Shown here one piece after another: positions 7,339 through 13,175 of a stretch of 17,349 bases of DNA. The stretch lies in assembly GCA_964416925.1 (NCBI GenBank), contig CAYQFQ010000015.1, positions 1 through 17,349 of the forward strand, given 5' to 3'. This DNA is from CAYQFQ01 sp964416925 (GTDB taxonomy: Bacteria > Patescibacteriota > Minisyncoccia > Phycocordibacterales > GWA1-40-21). The translations under genes and the position numbers were made by a program. A model generated the notes under the pieces. The model saw only the letters and a list, made by a program, of their open reading frames with translations. It ran no database searches and was not told the DNA's origin. Numbering within the stretch: position 1 is the first letter of the stretch; each line of letters starts with the position of its first letter.

Positions 7339-8544
7339 ATGACATTTAAATATAAAACAATAGATGCGTCTGGCAGTCAAAATACAGGTACTATAGATGC
7401 TATAAATATAGAAGTAGCTATAAACTCTTTACAAAAAAGAGGGCTTTCTATTGTATCCATAAAACCAGCAGATCAAGGGTCATTCTTGGAAAAGAATATC
7501 TCTTTCTTCGATAGCGTTTCAAACAAAGATGTTGTTATTCTTTCAAGACAGATGGCGACCCTCTTTGAAGCTCAGGTTTCTGCTTTGCGTGTCTTCCAAC
7601 TTTTATCGATGCAGTCAGACAATCCATCTCTCAGAAATAAACTAAAAGAAGTTGTAGATGATCTTCAAGCGGGTAGTACAATATCAAGTGCTTTAGCAAA
7701 ACACCCAAAAGTTTTCACAGCATTTTATATTAATATGGTTAAATCTGGTGAGGAGTCAGGTAAATTGGATCAAACTTTCATTTACCTTGCTGATTATCTA
7801 GATAGAACATATGAAGTGACTTCCAAGGTTAAGACCGCTCTTATTTATCCGTCTTTCGTTATTTTCACTTTCGTTGCTGTTATGGTGTTGATGCTTACTG
7901 TGGTTATACCGAAGATTAGTATTATTTTAGTTGAGTCTGGACAAGCAGTACCAATTTATACAAAAGTAGTTATGGCTATAAGTAGTTTCTTTGTTAACTA
8001 CGGAATATTTTTGCTTGCAGCACTTGTTATTGGTGGATTCTTTTTGGTCAGATACGTTAGAACAGAACGAGGGAAGTTTGCACTTGATGATATGAAGATT
8101 ACCACTCCGTTTGTTGAAGTTCTCTTTAATAAACTTTATCTTTCAAGAATTGCTGACAACATGAACACAATGCTTATGTCTGGTATTCCAGTTGTGAGAG
8201 GTCTTGAATTAACTTCTGATGTTGTTGATAATGAAGTGTATAGAAAAGTTATAGAAAAGTCAGTGGAAGATGTAAAGGCTGGTAGTTCGGTTTCAGATGC
8301 ACTAGCAAAACATCAGCAGATTCCTGGAATTTTCGTACAGATGGTTAAGATTGGGGAAGAGACTGGACAGCTTGGAAATATTTTAAAGACTTTGGCTAAC
8401 TTCTATAGAAGAGAGGTCACGAACGCTATTGATGGTATTGTTGGTTTAATTGAACCAGCCATGATTGTCCTCTTGGGTCTTGGTGTTGCTTTCCTTTTAG
8501 CTGCGGTTCTTATACCTATATACAATATTTCGTCAGGAATATAA
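7339..8544 (+). CDS. pilC: type IV pilus inner-membrane platform protein PilC
   Basis: A 401-residue polytopic membrane protein of the PilC/GspF family, the platform on which PilB and PilT act. It has two repeated cytoplasmic helical domains with matching motifs MVKSGEESGKLDQ (133-145) and MVKIGEETGQLGN (335-347). Three hydrophobic segments are at about 170-192, 219-238 and 371-394. The N-terminal segment FKYKTIDASG and length are typical. It is the last gene of the pilM-to-pilC run; its stop is followed within about 30 bases by a hairpin at 8578-8604 and by the nested inverted repeats of the 405-base gap. Confidence 0.95.
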   Translation: MTFKYKTIDASGSQNTGTIDAINIEVAINSLQKRGLSIVSIKPADQGSFLEKNISFFDSVSNKDVVILSRQMATLFEAQVSALRVFQLLSMQSDNPSLRNKLKEVVDDLQAGSTISSALAKHPKVFTAFYINMVKSGEESGKLDQTFIYLADYLDRTYEVTSKVKTALIYPSFVIFTFVAVMVLMLTVVIPKISIILVESGQAVPIYTKVVMAISSFFVNYGIFLLAALVIGGFFLVRYVRTERGKFALDDMKITTPFVEVLFNKLYLSRIADNMNTMLMSGIPVVRGLELTSDVVDNEVYRKVIEKSVEDVKAGSSVSDALAKHQQIPGIFVQMVKIGEETGQLGNILKTLANFYRREVTNAIDGIVGLIEPAMIVLLGLGVAFLLAAVLIPIYNISSGI

Positions 8545-8577
8545 GAGTCGTTCGGACATTCAATTTAAAAACACGAT

Positions 8578-8604
8578 AGAAACACCGCCGACCGCGGTGT
8601 TTCT
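8578..8604 (+). terminator. hairpin after pilC, probable transcription terminator
   Basis: Perfect 11-bp stem AGAAACACCGC / GCGGTGTTTCT with a 5-base loop, starting 33 bases after the pilC stop. The bases after the stem (TCTATACTC) lack a strong T tract, so efficiency as an intrinsic terminator is uncertain. It is also the first inner hairpin of the larger nested structure. Confidence 0.5.
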
Positions 8605-8613
8605 TCTATACTC

Positions 8614-8639
8614 AGGAAATTTCTTGCTAGAAATTTCCT
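8614..8639. repeat. second inner hairpin of the nested structure
   Basis: Perfect 10-bp inverted repeat AGGAAATTTC / GAAATTTCCT around the 6-base loop TTGCTA. It is not followed by a T tract and so does not look like a terminator. The arms are themselves nearly palindromic (GAAATTTC), so a protein-binding site is an alternative. Confidence 0.55.
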
Positions 8640-8789
8640 TCCGTAATGTTTTAAAATTGAATATTTTCACTTTAAGTTGGAGAAAAGATAAATTGCTTCG
8701 TCGAAAAACCGTCCTGTAAAGACAAAAAATAATGAAAACCATATTTTAATCGCTAAACATAGTCGCAAAAGTTATCCACATGATTGTTT

Positions 8790-8820
8790 TTTACACTTTT
8801 GTTTTAAAAAGGTGTATAAT
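8790..8820 (+). promoter_or_regulatory. pilA promoter
   Basis: The -10 hexamer TATAAT (8815-8820) preceded by GGTG is paired with a -35-like TTTACA (8790-8795) across a 19-base spacer. It is the best two-part promoter in the window, as expected for the most highly expressed pilus gene. Transcription from about 8827 would give a leader of about 123 bases before the pilA ATG, in contrast to the very short leaders elsewhere. Confidence 0.6.
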
Positions 8821-8836
8821 ATAGGGACAAGCTTGA

Positions 8837-8850
8837 GCTTCGCGCGAAGC
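8837..8850. repeat. perfect 14-bp palindrome in the pilA leader
   Basis: GCTTCGCGCGAAGC, GC-rich in an AT-rich region and about 10 bases after the predicted transcript start. It could form a 5'-end hairpin that protects the pilin mRNA, or be an operator for a dimeric regulator. Confidence 0.5.
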
Positions 8851-8903
8851 AAATGTTTTTTAAACTATTGCCCTGAGCAAGCAAGAAATAAAAAACGCAA
8901 GTG

Positions 8904-8938
8904 AATTATTAGAATAATTGATTTTTATCGATAAAAAT
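8904..8938. repeat. two adjacent AT-rich palindromes just before pilA
   Basis: AATTATT-AG-AATAATT (8904-8919) and the perfect 18-base palindrome ATTTTTATCGATAAAAAT (8921-8938) are separated by a single base and end 11 bases before the pilA ATG. They may shape the leader RNA around the start codon or bind a regulator. AT-rich palindromes arise more easily by chance than GC-rich ones, so function is not certain. Confidence 0.45.
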
Positions 8939-8949
8939 TAAAAACATAT

Positions 8950-9345
8950 ATGAATAAAAAAGGTTTTACATTGATTGAGCTTTTGGTGGTCATCGCCATC
9001 ATTGGTATCCTATCATCAGTTGTCTTAGCGTCATTGAACTCAGCAAGAAGTAAAGGTGCTGATGCTTCAATTAAGACTCAGTTAGCAAACACAAGAGCTC
9101 AAGCAGAATTATATTATGATGGAAATGGTTCTTCGGGTTATTTAAATTTATGTACAGCCGCTACAGGGACATTAGCCATGAAGACTGCTCTTACTAATAT
9201 AACTACCGGTGTTAGCTGTTATGCAGATGCAGGTACTTGGGCTATGAGTGCAGCTCTTAAGACTACTGGTAATTGGTGTGTTGATAGTACAGGTTATTCC
9301 TCTTTGGGAACAACAACTGTTACTACTCCATATAAGTGTAATTAA
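8950..9345 (+). CDS. pilA: type IV major pilin (prepilin) PilA-like
   Basis: A 131-residue prepilin with a very short leader: MNKKG, cleavage after Gly5, then mature FTLIELLVVIAIIGILSSVV with Glu at +5. The hydrophobic spine (6-30) is the polymerisation and membrane helix. The head domain is small, rich in Ala, Thr, Ser and Gly, and has four cysteines (68, 90, 110, 130) that could form two disulfides; the last is one residue from the C terminus, recalling the disulfide-bounded loop of many pilins. It has its own two-part promoter, a long structured leader and a strong terminator, so it is probably monocistronic and the main pilus subunit. It would be processed by the PilD encoded at 10074. 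Confidence 0.93.
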   Translation: MNKKGFTLIELLVVIAIIGILSSVVLASLNSARSKGADASIKTQLANTRAQAELYYDGNGSSGYLNLCTAATGTLAMKTALTNITTGVSCYADAGTWAMSAALKTTGNWCVDSTGYSSLGTTTVTTPYKCN

Positions 9346-9366
9346 TTGTTGAATTGTCTCTATTAA

Positions 9367-9404
9367 ACAAAGCAAAACCCCGCGCTCGCGGGGTTTTGTT
9401 TTGT
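9367..9404 (+). terminator. strong intrinsic terminator after pilA
   Basis: A 17-bp stem (one G-U pair) with loop GCTC; the core is AAAACCCCGC / GCGGGGTTTT. The T-rich right arm provides the U tract and is mirrored by an A-rich left arm. It begins 21 bases after the pilA stop and isolates pilA from the pseudopilin genes downstream. Confidence 0.88.
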
Positions 9405-9414
9405 CTAATAAAAT

Positions 9415-9422
9415 TGTATAAT
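9415..9422 (+). promoter_or_regulatory. -10 box before the leader ORF and GspG-like gene
   Basis: TGTATAAT just after the pilA terminator. The hexamer ends 6 bases before the ATG at 9429, the same leaderless spacing seen before the response regulator and pilD. This is the main support for a transcript starting at 9429. Confidence 0.55.
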
Positions 9423-9428
9423 TACCTT

Positions 9429-9512
9429 ATGAAAAAAGTTTCTATTAATGGATTTACCCCCACACCAACTTTGACATCATTGCTTTTGTGTTTATTCGAT
9501 TCAAATAAATAA
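9429..9512 (+). CDS. possible 27-residue leader peptide upstream of the GspG-like pseudopilin
   Basis: A short reading frame starting MKKVSINGFTPTPTL, followed by a hydrophobic stretch (SLLLCLF) and a TAA at 9510-9512. Support comes from the -10 box exactly 6 bases before its ATG. The peptide resembles a prepilin leader (Lys-rich start, then NG-FT) but lacks the Glu at +5 and a long hydrophobic helix. Its codons 10-22 contain the left arm of the inverted repeat at 9456-9592, so a translating ribosome would open that stem. It could be a regulatory leader ORF, a decayed pilin start, or a chance frame. Confidence 0.4.
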   Translation: MKKVSINGFTPTPTLTSLLLCLFDSNK

Positions 9513-9592
9513 TTATTTTATGAAAAACAATTTTTGTTCATTTCCTCTAACGCGACGCAATACAAAAACAATGTCAAAGTTGGTGTCGGGGT
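9456..9592. repeat. long imperfect inverted repeat spanning the GspG-like gene start
   Basis: Left arm 9456-9492 pairs with right arm 9559-9592: 5 bp, one mismatch, 16 perfect bp (ACACCAACTTTGACAT against ATGTCAAAGTTGGTGT), a 3-base bulge, 2 bp, one mismatch, then 9 bp including one G-U, for 32 pairs in total. The loop is about 66 bases. The start codon ATG 9571-9573 is fully paired inside the stem, whereas an alternative in-frame ATG at 9520 lies in the loop. Read on the minus strand, the left arm encodes MSKLVWG then a stop, close to the true gene start MSKLVSG, so it looks like an inverted partial copy of the coding start. Confidence 0.75.
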
Positions 9593-10056
9593 TTACTCTT
9601 GTTGAAGTTATAGTGGTCATAGGTATTATTGCTATTCTCACAACAATTGCATATGCATCTCTCACTCAAATAAGGGCAAAATCAAGAGACCAAAAAAGAG
9701 TTGCTGATGTTCACGAGATACAATTAGCACTTGAGTACTTTTATAATAAGAATGGAAAGTATCCGGAGAAAATTTGGCCAGTTGGGTCAGAAAATGCAAG
9801 CTCGACCTTAGTAGGATATTTGTCGGCGGAACCAAAAGCTCCAACAAGTGGTGAGATATATAATTATTTTTCAATTAAAACTACCTCTGCTAGGTGTGTG
9901 TCGTATCACTTATGGACTAAGCTTGAATTAAAAACCGCAGCTCTTGATTCAAGAAAGGGCTATGACTCGACAACACAAACTTCGTGCTTAACTTCACCAG
10001 TAGGATTGAGTGTAAACGCCGCCTCAGATCCACTTATCTACGATTTGCGTCCATAA
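9571..10056 (+). CDS. GspG/PilE-like pseudopilin
   Basis: A 161-residue prepilin with leader MSKLVSG, cleavage after Gly7 and mature FTLVEVIVVIGIIAILTTIA with Glu at +5. After the helix, AKSRDQKRVADVHEIQLALE (36-55) followed by YFYNKNGKYPE is typical of GspG-like subunits. Two cysteines (109 and 139) could form a disulfide. The start at 9571 gives a 7-residue leader, in the 5-16 range of the other prepilins here; an in-frame ATG at 9520 would give 24 residues and is the alternative. The ATG at 9571 is buried in a predicted stem, so the choice matters for regulation. It probably works as a minor pilin or second fibre subunit beside PilA. Confidence 0.88.
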   Translation: MSKLVSGFTLVEVIVVIGIIAILTTIAYASLTQIRAKSRDQKRVADVHEIQLALEYFYNKNGKYPEKIWPVGSENASSTLVGYLSAEPKAPTSGEIYNYFSIKTTSARCVSYHLWTKLELKTAALDSRKGYDSTTQTSCLTSPVGLSVNAASDPLIYDLRP

Positions 10057-10058
10057 AA

Positions 10059-10067
10059 TGTTATAAT
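10059..10067 (+). promoter_or_regulatory. extended -10 box, probable leaderless promoter of pilD
   Basis: TG-T-TATAAT begins 2 bases after the stop codon of the preceding gene. The hexamer ends 6 bases before GTG 10074, which supports both a leaderless transcript and the choice of that GTG as the pilD start. Confidence 0.6.
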
Positions 10068-10073
10068 TACAAA

Positions 10074-10886
10074 GTGAATTACTTGTTTTATATAATACTT
10101 TTTGTTTTCGGTACTATCATTGGTAGTTTTTTAAATGTCTTGGTTTTAAGATTTAATACAGGGCTTTCTTTTGTAAATGGCAAATCAAAATGTTTTTCAT
10201 GTGGTACTCATTTGAAATGGTTTGATTTAATTCCTTTGCTTAGCTATGTTTTTTTATGGGGGAAGTGTCGATATTGCCAATCTAAAATTTCAGTACAATA
10301 TCCGTTTATTGAATTTATTACTGGTATTCTATTTGCTCTGACATTTTGGAAAATTCAAACTATTAATATCACTTTTATTTTGACTTTGGCCATTATGTCT
10401 TTAGTTGTTGCAATATCTGTATATGATTTGAAGCATAAAATAATTCCAGACAGCTTTGTCTTTACTTTTGCGGGTTTATCGTTGGCACTTTTAATCTATC
10501 AATCTTTTTTATCTGGTGTTTTTGGAACACATTTTCTTTTATCTCTTATTGCGGGGCCGGTCTTGTTCATTTTCTTTTTCTTGTTTTGGTTTTTCTCTTC
10601 GGGACGTCTTATGGGTTTTGGGGATGCAAAACTTGCCCTTGGAGTTGGCTGGTTTCTTGGGATGACGTTTGGTATTTCCGCTATAGTCCTCGCGTTTTGG
10701 ATTGGTGCAGTGGTAAGTCTAGTTTTGATTCTTTTTCAGAAGTTGAAAATATTTCATGGACAGTTTACAATGAAGAGCGAAATACCGTTTGCTCCATTTA
10801 TCATCCTCGGTTTACTTATTGAGTTTTTCTTACATTTTGATGTGATTCAGTCTGGGGTTTTAATTGAGATTATTAAAAATGTCTGA
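10074..10886 (+). CDS. pilD: prepilin peptidase PilD (leader peptidase, GTG start)
   Basis: A 270-residue polytopic aspartic protease that cleaves prepilins after the conserved glycine; bifunctional family members also N-methylate the new N terminus. The N-terminal region has GSFLNVLVLRF (17-27) and a complete four-cysteine zinc site, CFSCG (Cys40, Cys43) and CRYCQ (Cys65, Cys68). The two catalytic aspartates are Asp118 in VYDLKHKIIPD and Asp184 in MGFGDAKLALG. A longer in-frame start at 9984 would lie inside the previous gene and add an unlikely polar extension; GTG 10074 begins directly with the first membrane helix and follows a well-placed -10 box. It ends in TGA, overlapping the next gene by 8 bases. 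It should process all six prepilin-like proteins here. Confidence 0.94.
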   Translation: MNYLFYIILFVFGTIIGSFLNVLVLRFNTGLSFVNGKSKCFSCGTHLKWFDLIPLLSYVFLWGKCRYCQSKISVQYPFIEFITGILFALTFWKIQTINITFILTLAIMSLVVAISVYDLKHKIIPDSFVFTFAGLSLALLIYQSFLSGVFGTHFLLSLIAGPVLFIFFFLFWFFSSGRLMGFGDAKLALGVGWFLGMTFGISAIVLAFWIGAVVSLVLILFQKLKIFHGQFTMKSEIPFAPFIILGLLIEFFLHFDVIQSGVLIEIIKNV

Positions 10887-11472
10887 TAAGAATTTAAAAA
10901 ATAAAAAGATATTATCTGGGTTCACTCTCGTGGAGCTTCTTGTTACATTAACTATTTTTTCAATAATGACGGGAATCGTTCTTTACAATCAACAAAATTT
11001 TAATAACACAATATTTTTAAATAACCTTGCTCATGATATTGCTTTAACAGCTAGACAGGCGCAAACATATGGAATTAACGTAAAAGAGTTTGCGGAGGGC
11101 GCGGGTTTTAGAAGTTACGGTATTTCATTTAATAAAAGTTTCAATAAAAATTTTGTTCTTTTTGCAGACAATCCTTTTCCAAGCACGAATGGAATATTTG
11201 ATAACATTAGTTTTACTTGTCCAAATGATGATTCTGAATGTGTTGATAATTTCATTATAAAAAATAGTAATTATATTAAATCTCTTTGTGATGAGTCAAA
11301 TTGTGATTTAGATTCACTGGACATAACCTTTGTAAGACCTAATCCAGACGCGCTTATAAAAGTGAACGGTAGTGCAACGAATCATCCTTATGCTAAAATC
11401 ATAGTTGCTTCAGAAAATGGTAACACTAAAAGTATTATAATCAGAAGTACCGGACAAATATATGTGGAATAG
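10879..11472 (+). CDS. GspH/FimT-like minor pseudopilin
   Basis: A 197-residue prepilin with leader MSDKNLKNKKILSG, cleavage after Gly14 and mature FTLVELLVTLTIFSIMTGIV with Glu at +5. The region AHDIALTARQAQTYG (51-65) and the C-terminal ending IIIRSTGQIYVE (186-197) follow the GspH/FimT plan, in which a strand and a Gly-containing turn close the protein. Four cysteines (114, 121, 137, 142) sit close together in an acidic segment and could be disulfide-bonded. An upstream in-frame TTG at 10864 is rejected because ATG 10879 gives a normal leader. The gene overlaps the end of pilD and the start of the next gene, indicating a coupled operon. Confidence 0.85.
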   Translation: MSDKNLKNKKILSGFTLVELLVTLTIFSIMTGIVLYNQQNFNNTIFLNNLAHDIALTARQAQTYGINVKEFAEGAGFRSYGISFNKSFNKNFVLFADNPFPSTNGIFDNISFTCPNDDSECVDNFIIKNSNYIKSLCDESNCDLDSLDITFVRPNPDALIKVNGSATNHPYAKIIVASENGNTKSIIIRSTGQIYVE

Positions 11473-12040
11473 AAATAATCAAAGACAAAAAGGATTCACT
11501 CTGGTTGAGCTACTTGTAGCTGTTGCGGTTTTTATGATTGTTGTTACTGCTGCAGTTGGAGCCCTTTATTCTATTATTGATGCAAACAGAAAAGCTCAAT
11601 CAATGAAAAGTGTCATAAACAACGTTAGTTTTGCTCTCGAGAGTATCTCAAAGGATATGAGAATGGGAAAAGATTACAATTGTAATAATGAACTTTCTCC
11701 TTTGGAGGATGTCGAATGCACCTCAGATGGTAGTACGGTTATAAGTTATTTTTCTGACCAAAAAAATAAAAAGATTTGGTATAGATTTAATAAAGATAAT
11801 TCTGATGGAAACATTCAGAGGGGATATGAAGGCACTAGCTTTGTTTGGGAAAATCTAACAGCTCCAGAGAACACAGTAAAAATAAACAATATGAAATTTT
11901 ATATCATCGGTAATAAAGATTCACTAAGCCAATCAAGAGTACTTATTACGGTTGAGGGTGAATCTGGGACAAAAGAAAGTTCCAAGACAAATTTTAGTCT
12001 ACAAACCACGGTGTCACAGAGAACTCAAAAACAACTATGA
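11462..12040 (+). CDS. GspJ/PilW-like minor pseudopilin
   Basis: A 192-residue prepilin with leader MWNRNNQRQKG, cleavage after Gly11 and mature FTLVELLVAVAVFMIVVTAA with Glu at +5. The stretch VSFALESISKDMRMGKDYNC (55-74) matches the helix of GspJ/PilW proteins, where an aromatic, a Leu-Glu pair and a basic DMR segment recur. Cys74 and Cys86 could be bonded. The start overlaps the previous gene by 11 bases and the end overlaps the next gene in an ATGA arrangement. It probably forms a tip complex with the GspH-, GspI- and GspK-like partners. Confidence 0.85.
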   Translation: MWNRNNQRQKGFTLVELLVAVAVFMIVVTAAVGALYSIIDANRKAQSMKSVINNVSFALESISKDMRMGKDYNCNNELSPLEDVECTSDGSTVISYFSDQKNKKIWYRFNKDNSDGNIQRGYEGTSFVWENLTAPENTVKINNMKFYIIGNKDSLSQSRVLITVEGESGTKESSKTNFSLQTTVSQRTQKQL

Positions 12041-12630
12041 TAAAAATTATCAATAAAATTGAAAATAAATTATCTGGGTTCACACTTGTAGAGGCGCTTG
12101 TTGCTATTTCAATTCTCATGGTTGCTGTGGTTGGTCCTCTTACTATTGCACAAAAAGGACTTTCTGCATCAATTTATTCAAAAGATCAAATGATCGCATC
12201 ATACTTAGCTCAAGATGCTATTGAGTTTATAATAAATAAAAGAGATTCAAATGTAGTGAAATCATTGAATGGACAGGCCGTTTCATGGCTCGGTGGTTTG
12301 GATGACTGTGTGCAGATAGATGGATTGACAAGTAAGATAAGTAAAGTCTGTTCAGTCGATACGATAAGTGGAGGCGTTGGTGGCGCAGGAACTACAGATC
12401 TTTATATTCATAAGTCTGGTGATGTTTTTGTTTATTACACTCACAATCCAGCACTGGGCGATAAATCAAAATTCAAGAGAGAAGTGAACATCAGAAGAGA
12501 TGCCGCAAAAGACGAAGTGCTTATAACTGTTAAGGTTTATTGGAATGGTACGAATCCAGATGAAAATAGTGTCACAGTAAAGACATATATATACAACTTA
12601 GGAGATGGTGGAACCCCACCTACACTTTAA
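12037..12630 (+). CDS. GspI/PilV-like minor pseudopilin
   Basis: A 197-residue prepilin with leader MIKIINKIENKLSG, cleavage after Gly14 and mature FTLVEALVAISILMVAVVGP with Glu at +5. FTLVEALVA is the usual GspI/PilV variant of the motif, and IASYLAQDAIEFIINKRDSN (53-72) matches the family's LAQ-AIE-RN helix. A glycine-rich loop follows (111-118). Two cysteines, 91 and 105, may be paired. The ATG overlaps the previous stop as ATGA and the next start lies 4 bases after its own stop, so the four minor genes form one coupled block. Confidence 0.85.
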   Translation: MIKIINKIENKLSGFTLVEALVAISILMVAVVGPLTIAQKGLSASIYSKDQMIASYLAQDAIEFIINKRDSNVVKSLNGQAVSWLGGLDDCVQIDGLTSKISKVCSVDTISGGVGGAGTTDLYIHKSGDVFVYYTHNPALGDKSKFKREVNIRRDAAKDEVLITVKVYWNGTNPDENSVTVKTYIYNLGDGGTPPTL

Positions 12631-12634
12631 TTAT

Positions 12635-13174
12635 ATGAAATACTCAAAAACCAATCTAACAAAAAATAATGGGGAAAAAGGCTTTGCACTTCTTTTTGCT
12701 GTATTGACAGCAAGTATTTTACTTTCTATTGGTCTTTCTATATTTAATATTTCTCTAAAAGAATTACAATTATCTACAGCTTCAAGAGATTCTCAAGTCG
12801 CTTTTTATGCGGCGGATAGTGCTAGAGAGTGTGCTCTTTATTGGGACATTAGATATTCTGCTTTTCCAACTTGTATTGGGACGGGATGTACTGGAACAAA
12901 TTATGTTGATAATGAGACGCCGATAATTTGTGGAAAAAGACCAGCGATATTTTTGTTAAAAACACCTTTTGAATCTGGTCAAAACACTTATACTTCAAGT
13001 GGTATATTTGAGTTTAGCGAGATTCAAGAATCGCTCGGTACCACTCCTCAAGCTAATTTTTCAATAACAAAAGTATTTGATGGGGCAGATATATCTACAA
13101 CACTAAGTACGTTAGGACATAATGCTGAAATTGGAGAGAGAAGACTAGAGAGAGGTATTTTGCAGACATACTAA
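12635..13174 (+). CDS. PilX/GspK-like minor pilus protein
   Basis: A 179-residue protein with leader MKYSKTNLTKNNGEKG, probable cleavage after Gly16 and a hydrophobic helix FALLFAVLTASILLSIGLSI. The canonical Glu at +5 is missing (FALLF), as is usual for PilX and GspK tip proteins, which do not need to be pulled into place from another subunit. AFYAADSARECALYW (56-70) is the characteristic PilX helix. Four cysteines (66, 80, 85, 99) may be disulfide-bonded. An upstream in-frame ATG at 12605 overlaps the previous gene and gives a poor leader, so 12635 is chosen. The ligA ATG begins one base after the stop. Confidence 0.83.
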   Translation: MKYSKTNLTKNNGEKGFALLFAVLTASILLSIGLSIFNISLKELQLSTASRDSQVAFYAADSARECALYWDIRYSAFPTCIGTGCTGTNYVDNETPIICGKRPAIFLLKTPFESGQNTYTSSGIFEFSEIQESLGTTPQANFSITKVFDGADISTTLSTLGHNAEIGERRLERGILQTY

Positions 13175-13175
13175 T

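Larger units (their letters stand above)
8558..8662. repeat. nested inverted repeats able to form a three-way junction
   Basis: Outer arms ATTCAATTTAAAAAC (8558-8572) and GTTTTAAAATTGAAT (8648-8662) match at 14 of 15 positions. ACG (8573-8575) and CGT (8642-8644) can continue the stem across a bulge. Inside are two hairpins in series: an 11-bp stem at 8578-8604 and a 10-bp stem at 8614-8639. The result is a Y-shaped fold that could form in RNA from either strand or in single-stranded DNA. It may be the 3' end structure of the pilC transcript, an unrecognised RNA, or a small palindromic repeat element; the sequence alone cannot decide. Confidence 0.6.
8545..8949. other. 405-base gene-free stretch: nested hairpins, pilA promoter and pilA leader
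   Basis: No convincing coding region is seen. From left to right it holds a nested inverted-repeat structure (8558-8662), about 125 bases without recognisable features, the pilA promoter (8790-8820), and a 5' leader of about 123 bases with perfect palindromes at 8837-8850, 8904-8919 and 8921-8938. A 60-codon minus-strand reading frame across the hairpins is not credible as a gene. Confidence 0.7.

Noticed and set aside
8560..8742. Minus-strand 60-codon reading frame after pilC
   Set aside because: It runs straight across both inner hairpins and the outer arm of the nested structure, has no recognisable motif and is better explained by those repeats.
9984..10073. Longer N terminus for PilD starting at 9984
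   Set aside because: It would overlap the previous gene by 73 bases and add a polar arginine-rich extension before the first helix. GTG 10074 follows a TGTTATAAT box by 6 bases and gives the standard start.
10586..10822. Plus-strand 78-codon frame inside pilD
   Set aside because: Out of frame with the catalytic GFGD region of pilD, which is clearly the coding frame.
12605..12634. Longer start of the PilX-like protein at 12605
   Set aside because: It overlaps the previous gene and lengthens the prepilin leader to 26 residues; ATG 12635 gives 16.
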